Positions 1 to 4,365 of a DNA stretch of 9,743 bases are shown piece by piece; position 1 is the stretch's first letter, and each line of letters begins with the position of its first letter. Position numbers and translations under genes: made by a program. This stretch comes from an uncultured Porphyromonadaceae bacterium (GTDB lineage Bacteria; Bacteroidota; Bacteroidia; Bacteroidales; Muribaculaceae): assembly GCA_902494595.1 (NCBI GenBank), contig CABUTY010000028.1, forward strand, positions 1 through 9,743. Direction: 5' to 3'. The notes below the pieces were generated by a model. It had not been told where the DNA came from, did no database searches, and saw only the letters and a list, made by a program, of their open reading frames with translations.

Positions 1-31
1 GTGGCGAGCCGCAAGGCGAGCTCTGATGTAT

Positions 32-90
32 TGGCTTTTATTTCAGCGCCAGCTATCTTTATCTCAGCGGCATTCTATCTTGATTTCGGC
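32..90. repeat. Degenerate 21-22 bp tandem repeat at the purT 3' end
   Basis: Read on the plus strand, CTATCTTGATTTCGGC (75-90), CTATCTTTATCTCAGC (53-68) and a diverged TGGCTTTTATTTCAGC (32-47) are spaced 22 and 21 bp. The purT stop codon (64-66) lies inside the middle copy. A 22-bp period shifts the frame, so duplication may have set where the protein ends. The similarity is clear for two copies and weak for the third. Bases 1-63 hold no gene I can support. Confidence 0.4.
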
Positions 91-1248
91 GGCGGCTTTC
101 TCCACAAGTGTCACGGCGTTATCCACATTGTCGGCGGTGGCGAGCATCACGCCCATGCGGCGGTGTCCCTTCACCTCCGGCTTGCCGAAGATGCGCATGT
201 CGGTGCCTGTATAGGCCAGGGCTTTCTCCATGCCGCTGAAAACAATCTCCCTGGAGTCGCCATAAGCCAGCAGGGCATAGGATGCCGAGGGGCCGTAGAA
301 GCGTATTTCGGGAATAGGGAGACCCAGCAACGCGCGGACGTGGAGGGCAAACTCCGACAGGTGCTGCGAGATCATGGTGACCATGCCCGTGTCGTGCGGG
401 CGCGGCGACACTTCCGAGAAGATTACATCGTCGCCCTTGATGAACAGCTCCACGCCGAAGATGCCGTGGCCACCGAGAGCTTCGGTGATCTTGGCGGCAA
501 TCTCGCGGGCTTTTGCCAAGGCTGTCGCGCTCATGGGCTGTGGCTGCCAGCTGCGTCGGTAGTCGCCATCCTTCTGGTAGTGGCCGATAGGCTCGCAGAA
601 TGATGTGCCGCCTATATGGCGCACGGTAAGAAGTGTGATTTCGTAATCGAAGTCTACAAAACCTTCCACGATGACGGCGCCGGCGCCGGAACGTCCCTCT
701 TCCTGCGACATGTGCCATGCCTTGTCGATATCCTCCTCGGTCTTCACGAGGCTCTGGCCATGGCCGCTGCTCGACATCACCGGCTTCACCACACATGGAA
801 GGCCGATGCGTCCCACGGCCGCCTTGAACTCCTCTTCCGTTTCTGCAAACTCATAGGGAGAAGTAGGGAGCCTGAGCTCTTCGGCGGCAAGCTTGCGTAT
901 CTCGCGGCGGTTCATCGTGATGAATGTGGCGCTGGCTGTGGGAACCACGTTCCATCCCTCTTTTTCCAGAGCCATGAGAGTCGGTGTGGCTATGGCCTCG
1001 ATTTCCGGTATGATGTAGTCGGGTTTCTCCTCCTCCACTACCTTGCGCAGCGCTTCGCCGTCGAGCATCGACAGCACTATGGCTTTGTCGGCGACATGCA
1101 TAGCCGGTGCTCCGGCATACTTGTCGCAAGCCACTACCGTCAGACCGTAACGCTGAAGCTCTATGACCACTTCCTTGCCAAGCTCTCCGCTGCCCAGCAG
1201 CATCGCCTTGCGGCCGCTTACGCTCCCGGGTGTTCCTATCTCTATCAT
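64..1248 (-). CDS. purT: Formate-dependent phosphoribosylglycinamide formyltransferase (GAR transformylase 2)
   Basis: Cytoplasmic ATP-grasp enzyme of purine synthesis that joins formate to GAR using ATP, giving formyl-GAR without folate. The 394-aa length is that of the family. Visible motifs are the N-terminal GSGELGKE (19-26), PEIEAIAT (81-88), SSSGHGQS (159-166) and [11 protein letters not shown] (278-288). Residues known from E. coli PurT fall at the same numbers: E82 and D286 for GAR, R114, K155, E195 and E203 for ATP, E267 and E279 for magnesium. The C-terminal K356 and R363 correspond to K355 and R362. The ATG at 1248 places all of these correctly, and no Shine-Dalgarno sequence precedes it, as is usual in Bacteroidetes. 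A strong promoter lies at 1279-1310. It is divergent from the transporter at 1383. The C-terminus ends inside a degenerate short repeat. The assignment is secure. Confidence 0.97.
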   Translation of the reverse strand: MIEIGTPGSVSGRKAMLLGSGELGKEVVIELQRYGLTVVACDKYAGAPAMHVADKAIVLSMLDGEALRKVVEEEKPDYIIPEIEAIATPTLMALEKEGWNVVPTASATFITMNRREIRKLAAEELRLPTSPYEFAETEEEFKAAVGRIGLPCVVKPVMSSSGHGQSLVKTEEDIDKAWHMSQEEGRSGAGAVIVEGFVDFDYEITLLTVRHIGGTSFCEPIGHYQKDGDYRRSWQPQPMSATALAKAREIAAKITEALGGHGIFGVELFIKGDDVIFSEVSPRPHDTGMVTMISQHLSEFALHVRALLGLPIPEIRFYGPSASYALLAYGDSREIVFSGMEKALAYTGTDMRIFGKPEVKGHRRMGVMLATADNVDNAVTLVEKAAAEIKIECR

Positions 1249-1278
1249 CTATTTATTGTCTGTTTATGATTTATTCCG

Positions 1279-1310
1279 CAAAATTACTGATTTTCGACCG
1301 TTCCCACAAA
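1279..1310 (-). promoter_or_regulatory. purT promoter, Bacteroidetes sigma-ABfr type
   Basis: Read on the minus strand: TTTG (1310-1307), a 20-bp spacer, then TAATTTTG (1286-1279). This fits the Bacteroides consensus of a TTTG -33 box, 19-21 bp, and TAnnTTTG at -7 with no mismatch. Transcription should begin near 1272, giving a leader of about 24 nt before the purT ATG. Confidence 0.8.
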
Positions 1311-1336
1311 TAACCATATCGTCGTTTTCCCGTTAT

Positions 1337-1344
1337 TATTATTG
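1337..1344 (+). promoter_or_regulatory. Possible -7 box for the YeiH-family gene
   Basis: TATTATTG matches TAnnTTTG with one mismatch and is followed by TGG, as at the promoter at 4320-4330 (TATTTTTGTGG). No TTG lies 19-21 bp upstream, so the call is weak. It would leave a leader of about 30 nt before 1383. I see no better plus-strand promoter in the 1249-1382 gap. Confidence 0.35.
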
Positions 1345-1382
1345 TGGGGCTATAGTAAACCTGAATACAAAATACGTAGGAT

Positions 1383-2405
1383 ATGATGAAGGAGAAATCG
1401 GCGGGGAAGTATCATGGCATACTGTTCATGGCATTGTTTGCCTGTGCCGCCTGCTATATCGGCGAGTGGGGGATGCTTAAGGCATTGTCGCTGTCGCCTC
1501 TGATTATAGGTATAATATTGGGTATGGTCTATGCCAATTCGTTGCGGAACCATCTGCCTGAGACGTGGGGGCCGGGGATAAAATTCTGTTCCAAGAGCGT
1601 GCTGCGTCTGGGCATAATTCTGTATGGTTTCCGTCTGACGTTTCAGGATGTGATGGCTGTGGGGGTCGCCGGCATAACTGTGGACGCCATTATTGTGGCC
1701 ACAACAATCCTTGGCGGTGTTCTTGTGGGACGATGGCTGAAGATGGACCGTGATATCGCGTTGCTGACCTCTATCGGCAGCGGTATATGCGGGGCTGCGG
1801 CAGTGTTGGGCGCCGAGGCCACAATGAATACCAAACCGTATAAGACGGCCGTAGCTGTTGCCACGGTCGTGATATTCGGAACTCTCTCCATGTTTCTGTA
1901 CCCTGTCGGTTACAGAATGGGAATAATAGATCTCACGCCTGTTCAGATGGGAGTGTTCTCGGGGGCCACGCTCCATGAAGTGGCTCATGCCGTAGGCGCA
2001 GGCAATGCCATGGGCGAGGATATCTCGAATATCGCCATAATAGTCAAGATGATCAGGGTGATGCTGCTCGTGCCTGTGCTGCTGATTCTGGGCTGGTGGG
2101 TTGCCGCACGCACACGCCGTAAAGGTGCCGAAAAGGGTAAGACCAAGGTGGCCATACCTTGGTTTGCTGTCGGTTTTCTTGCTGTGATAGGTTTCAACAG
2201 CTTCGGTCTGCTTCCCGGCGCGGTGGTGGAATGGATCAATGCCTTCGACACGTTCCTGCTTACGATGGCGATGTCGGCGTTAGGTGCCGAAACGAGTTTC
2301 GCAGCCTTCAGGAAAGCTGGTGCAAAGCCGTTTGTGCTGGCGGCGATTCTCTATGTGTGGCTTCTTCTGGCCGGTTATCTGCTGGCAAAGCTCATAGTGT
2401 TCTGA
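1383..2405 (+). CDS. YeiH/UPF0324 family membrane protein (putative sulfate exporter family transporter)
   Basis: A 340-aa polytopic inner-membrane protein, the usual length for this family (Pfam Cons_hypoth698). About ten hydrophobic segments run from residue 12 to 339. Family hallmarks are GSGICGAAA (132-140), the following AEATMNTK stretch, and ATLHEVAHAVGAG (195-207), with a basic cytoplasmic loop RTRRKGAEKGKTK at 243-255. The family is labelled 'putative sulfate exporter' in databases, but the substrate is not established for this protein and nothing nearby (no sulfur genes) supports one. Two in-frame ATGs (1383, 1386) are possible starts. AGGA at 1378-1381 sits better for the second. 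It is divergent from purT and converges on the DUF3108-like gene, 8 bp away, with no visible terminator between them. Confidence 0.9.
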   Translation: MMKEKSAGKYHGILFMALFACAACYIGEWGMLKALSLSPLIIGIILGMVYANSLRNHLPETWGPGIKFCSKSVLRLGIILYGFRLTFQDVMAVGVAGITVDAIIVATTILGGVLVGRWLKMDRDIALLTSIGSGICGAAAVLGAEATMNTKPYKTAVAVATVVIFGTLSMFLYPVGYRMGIIDLTPVQMGVFSGATLHEVAHAVGAGNAMGEDISNIAIIVKMIRVMLLVPVLLILGWWVAARTRRKGAEKGKTKVAIPWFAVGFLAVIGFNSFGLLPGAVVEWINAFDTFLLTMAMSALGAETSFAAFRKAGAKPFVLAAILYVWLLLAGYLLAKLIVF

Positions 2406-2413
2406 CGGCAGCG

Positions 2414-3139
2414 TTAGTCTTCGATAATCATGCGTATGTCGCCGATTGCGATAGACGCCTGCATGAGCAGAATCACGCAGCTGTCGCGCGATATCTGACA
2501 TGTCACCGGATAATTGCTCTTGTTCCCTCTGTAGGTGGTCAGGACTTCCACTTCGTAAGATGGCGTCCCCTCGTAAGAGGCGGCGCCCTTATATGTGACG
2601 TAGCTGTGGCTTGTGGTGCCGTCGGGCATTTTTACCGGTATTGTAACGGTCTGTCCGGAGGTGAGGGAGCTGAAGTCGATGCTGTGGAATATGCGGTACA
2701 TTGCGAGCATGTCGACACTGATGCTGACGGCTTCCATGGTCTGAGGGGAGGCGCTGAGGGATCCGAGACCCGAGATTGTCTTGTAGTTTGAGGGGCTGAG
2801 CGGCTTGTAGCTGCCATCCTGTATGGCGGCAATGAATGGCTTGGAATACCATCCCGCGCGGTACGTCTCGTGGAACTCGTCGCAGCCGTCGGCACCGCGT
2901 GAGGAAATCATGCGCAGTGTGTCGCTCACGGTGTACTCCCGTCCGCCCCAGGGTATCGTGTGCCCGTTGAGAGTGGCTGTAAAGGTCTCGCCGTCGTCGT
3001 CAAGGGTGACTGTGCCCTGAGCCGCCGTCTTGTTGATGAAGCCCCAATGATAATCGAACTTGTATTTTAGAGTGACAGCCCCGGCGGATATCACCATGAC
3101 AGCCATAAGAAGCATTGTAATTATCCTTTTCATAATCAT
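2414..3139 (-). CDS. Exported DUF3108-like protein
   Basis: A 241-aa protein with a typical Sec signal peptide: basic MKR, a hydrophobic core (residues 6-18), and an AGA site suggesting cleavage after residue 21. There is no cysteine at the cleavage site, so it is probably periplasmic and not a lipoprotein. The mature part is beta-rich and opens with LKYKFDYHWGFINKTAAQG, the pattern of DUF3108 proteins of Bacteroidetes, whose function is unknown. The second in-frame ATG (3133) gives the cleaner MKRIITML signal start and may be the true one. No Shine-Dalgarno and no convincing promoter is seen in the 100 bp upstream, which runs into the host/element boundary. It is the last clearly chromosomal gene on this side. 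The family name is from pattern only; export is well supported. Confidence 0.72.
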   Translation of the reverse strand: MIMKRIITMLLMAVMVISAGAVTLKYKFDYHWGFINKTAAQGTVTLDDDGETFTATLNGHTIPWGGREYTVSDTLRMISSRGADGCDEFHETYRAGWYSKPFIAAIQDGSYKPLSPSNYKTISGLGSLSASPQTMEAVSISVDMLAMYRIFHSIDFSSLTSGQTVTIPVKMPDGTTSHSYVTYKGAASYEGTPSYEVEVLTTYRGNKSNYPVTCQISRDSCVILLMQASIAIGDIRMIIED

Positions 3140-3199
3140 TGTTTTTTTGCGCTCGATGAGCCGCTGTTCAGAGGTATAACAAATGAAAAGGGTAAAAGG

Positions 3200-3232
3200 A
3201 AAGCGCCGGAGTCATTGCTTCTCCAGCGCTTT
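3200..3232. terminator. Hairpin with T-rich flanks, probable bidirectional terminator
   Basis: Arms AAAGCGCCGGAG (3200-3211) and CTCCAGCGCTTT (3221-3232) pair over 12 positions with one non-Watson-Crick position: C-A read on plus, G-U read on minus. On plus it is followed by GTTTTG. On minus it is followed by CCTTTTACCCTTTT. No gene here obviously needs it, because the minus gene to its left starts at 3139 and the plus gene to its right starts at 3241. It may be left over from a lost neighbour at the junction. Confidence 0.6.
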
Positions 3233-3240
3233 GTTTTGAA

Positions 3241-3465
3241 ATGAGGGTTGAAATCCAGAAAGTCACTGGACAGACCGTAAACGTCCGCTCGTTATGCTCC
3301 GATGCATGGAGTTTTCTGACACGTCACAGCGTGTCTCTCTCCGTTCTCAGTACATCCGCAGTCTATGCCGGCGTCATCATCGGCTCCGACCCGCTCACCT
3401 ACGCCGCCGCGTTCGCTGCCCTCAGCTTCGTGCGCCTCGCAGACAAGAAAGGAGGTGACGCATGA
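3241..3465 (+). CDS. Small membrane protein, first of a three-gene cluster (hypothetical)
   Basis: A 74-aa protein I do not recognise. Residues about 31-63 hold one long or two short hydrophobic segments (VSLSVLSTSAVYAGVIIG, then YAAAFAALSFV), followed by a charged tail LADKKGGDA. The ATG at 3241 comes 8 bp after a terminator-like stem and has no Shine-Dalgarno or visible promoter. The frame stays open upstream to 3196, so the gene could be 5'-truncated or artificially started at a junction. Its last codons contain the perfect Shine-Dalgarno of the next gene, and the two overlap by ATGA, which supports real translation at least of its 3' part. A small holin-like or accessory phage membrane protein is possible, but nothing proves it. 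Confidence 0.55.
   Translation: MRVEIQKVTGQTVNVRSLCSDAWSFLTRHSVSLSVLSTSAVYAGVIIGSDPLTYAAAFAALSFVRLADKKGGDA
3448..3458 (+). promoter_or_regulatory. Perfect Shine-Dalgarno for the 3462 gene
   Basis: AAAGGAGGTGA, with AGGAGG ending 6 nt before the ATG at 3462. It fixes that start and lies inside the 3' end of the preceding gene. Such a full anti-SD complement is rare in Bacteroidetes. Confidence 0.85.
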
Positions 3466-3707
3466 GCCGCAACATCCCCGATATCTCCATCGCAAAGGTG
3501 ATGAACTTCAACGCGGCCGGAATGCCCGACAACGTGCAGTTTGAGATTGCAGCCATCATCGACACAGCCGATGAAATCACGCACCTCGGCCGCATCCGTT
3601 TTGAGGATGCATCCGACATCGTGCTTCTCTACAACATCCTCGGCAGCTACATCCGGATGACCGACCTTGATGAAGCCGACACGGAAGAGGAAGGAGGTGA
3701 CCAATGA
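3462..3707 (+). CDS. Small acidic hypothetical protein, phage module
   Basis: An 81-aa protein of unknown family. It has no signal peptide or membrane segment. A central amphipathic region (about residues 24-64, QFEIAAIIDTADEITHLG and DIVLLYNILGSYIRM) suggests a small helical fold. The C-terminus, MTDLDEADTEEEGGDQ, is very acidic. The start is fixed by a perfect Shine-Dalgarno and the ATGA overlap with the gene before; the end overlaps the next gene by ATGA in the same way, so the three are probably translationally coupled. Its place near a tape measure gene would fit a tail assembly chaperone, but I see no slippery frameshift site and no family motif, so that is only a guess. Confidence 0.7.
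   Translation: MSRNIPDISIAKVMNFNAAGMPDNVQFEIAAIIDTADEITHLGRIRFEDASDIVLLYNILGSYIRMTDLDEADTEEEGGDQ
3691..3700 (+). promoter_or_regulatory. Perfect Shine-Dalgarno for the 3704 gene
   Basis: AAGGAGGTGA, with AGGAGG ending 6 nt before the ATG at 3704. It has the same core and spacing as the site at 3448-3458, and fixes this start. Confidence 0.85.
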
Positions 3708-4000
3708 GTGTCTTCGACGATGCAATCCGCAGTGCCGCAGGAAACATGACTCCGGACAGCGACGAGAAACCAATGATGGACTGCAACGCCATCATTATCG
3801 AGGAGTATCTTGTACGTTATTCCCCTGCCGAGACTTTCGGTGCCGGAGTGGTCATACAGACCACCGCCGACATCATAAACAGCCTCGCCGACTTGGCTGA
3901 CCTCACGCATGACGAGGTCAACGCCGTCCTGATCCGTCAGGGATATCGCCCGGGACGCAACGGTTCCGGTTCATTCGGATGGATGATGCGCCCGATTTAG
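3704..4000 (+). CDS. Small hypothetical protein, possible C-terminal winged-helix fold
   Basis: A 98-aa soluble protein that I do not recognise as a named family. The N-terminal half (MSVFDDAIRSAAGNM) is helical. The C-terminal half has the order helix (TTADIINSLADLADL), turn, helix (THDEVNAVLIRQGYR), then RNGSGSFGWMM, which resembles the helix-turn-helix and beta-wing arrangement ending in GYR...W found in many small Bacteroidetes proteins. DNA binding is therefore possible but unproven. The start is fixed by a perfect Shine-Dalgarno and the ATGA overlap. The next promoter begins at 4003, immediately after this stop codon, and no terminator is seen between, so transcription of the cluster would run into the next gene. 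Confidence 0.7.
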   Translation: MSVFDDAIRSAAGNMTPDSDEKPMMDCNAIIIEEYLVRYSPAETFGAGVVIQTTADIINSLADLADLTHDEVNAVLIRQGYRPGRNGSGSFGWMMRPI

Positions 4001-4002
4001 GT

Positions 4003-4034
4003 GTTGCATATGTCCCCGAATTTTGTTATATTTG
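4003..4034 (+). promoter_or_regulatory. Bacteroidetes promoter of the 66-aa membrane protein gene
   Basis: GTTG (4003-4006, matching TTG of the -33 box), a 20-bp spacer, and TATATTTG (4027-4034), a perfect TAnnTTTG -7 box. The expected start is near 4041, leaving about 13 nt before the ATG at 4054. The -7 box and the bases after it closely resemble the promoter at 4320-4338. Confidence 0.75.
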
Positions 4035-4053
4035 TAGAAAATATCAGACAGCA

Positions 4054-4254
4054 ATGAAAGCGTTTATCATCATAATTGGAATATTCATCTTGATAATGGT
4101 CATTCCCGCCTTTTTCTCCGATGAGGTGAAGGCTGAGCCTAAGAAGAGAGAGCCATTGTTCAAGAACTGGCGGCCGGACGATACCGGAGGCCTACGTTGG
4201 ATGGGCAATAAAAAGCGGGCCCGAAAGAAAAAGAAATATTTCTGGGATGATTAA
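4054..4254 (+). CDS. 66-aa single-pass membrane protein, moron-like gene
   Basis: Residues 3-21 (AFIIIIGIFILIMVIPAFF) form one transmembrane segment. The remainder is hydrophilic and ends in a strongly basic stretch, NKKRARKKKKYFWDD. I do not recognise a family. By the positive-inside rule the basic tail should be cytoplasmic. The gene has its own Bacteroidetes promoter upstream and its own perfect terminator 5 bp after the stop, a self-contained unit inside a tail operon. That is the layout of prophage morons, genes expressed in the lysogen that often encode membrane proteins altering the host or blocking superinfection. GC by hand count is about 44%, lower than the small genes before it (sampled at 53-62%). 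There is no Shine-Dalgarno. The gene is well supported; the role is inference. Confidence 0.75.
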   Translation: MKAFIIIIGIFILIMVIPAFFSDEVKAEPKKREPLFKNWRPDDTGGLRWMGNKKRARKKKKYFWDD

Positions 4255-4259
4255 AGCAT

Positions 4260-4291
4260 AACGCCACAGCGACTTCTCGCTGTGGCGTTTT
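4260..4291 (+). terminator. Strong intrinsic terminator after the 66-aa gene
   Basis: Perfect 13-bp stem AACGCCACAGCGA (4260-4272) / TCGCTGTGGCGTT (4277-4289) with a CTTC loop, then TT and, after CG, TCTTTTA. It should stop both the small-gene transcript and any read-through from 3241-4000. Its T-rich tail overlaps the -33 region of the next promoter. Confidence 0.9.
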
Positions 4292-4295
4292 CGTC

Positions 4296-4327
4296 TTTTA
4301 TAGGATGTTCCTATACCTCTATTTTTG
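4296..4327 (+). promoter_or_regulatory. Bacteroidetes promoter of the tape measure gene
   Basis: TTTT (4296-4299, three of four bases of the -33 TTTG), a 20-bp spacer, and TATTTTTG (4320-4327), a perfect -7 box. The start should be near 4334, leaving about 14 nt before the ATG at 4348. It lies just behind a strong terminator, so it probably restarts transcription of the tail operon. Confidence 0.7.
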
Positions 4328-4365
4328 TGGAAAATCTCTCCACATTCATGAGTTATAGGAACATC
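4299..4365 (+). promoter_or_regulatory. Nested inverted repeats over the tape measure promoter and start codon
   Basis: Outer arms GATGTTCCTATA (4304-4315) and TATAGGAACATC (4354-4365) are perfect 12-mers. After one mismatch CTC (4317-4319) pairs with GAG (4350-4352). An inner stem TGTGGA (4326-4331) / TCCACA (4339-4344) closes a 7-nt loop. The ATG (4348-4350) sits inside. A competing hairpin, TATAGGA (4299-4305) / TCCTATA (4309-4315), would use up the left outer arm. It could be an operator, an RNA switch, or both. Confidence 0.65.

Noticed and set aside
1..603. 200-aa plus-strand open frame
   Set aside because: It is antisense to purT, whose catalytic residues are all intact on the minus strand, and the translation has no recognisable features.
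1350..1988. 212-aa minus-strand open frame opposite the YeiH-family gene
   Set aside because: It is low-complexity and His/Arg-rich, typical of a reverse-strand shadow; the plus frame has the family motifs.
3462..4000. Programmed frameshift tail chaperone pair (G/GT type)
   Set aside because: The two genes overlap by ATGA with a strong Shine-Dalgarno for the second, and I found no slippery heptamer near the overlap. Ordinary coupled translation explains them.
4282..4347. A GTG start at 4282 that would lengthen the tape measure protein by 22 residues
   Set aside because: The codon lies within the right arm of the perfect terminator stem (4260-4289) and upstream of the -7 box at 4320. The ATG at 4348 follows the promoter at the right distance.
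4304..4365. Invertible (phase-variable) promoter flanked by the 12-bp repeats
   Set aside because: The right arm lies in codons 3-6 of the tape measure gene, so inversion would also flip the start codon and break the gene. No recombinase gene is visible. A hairpin or operator fits better.
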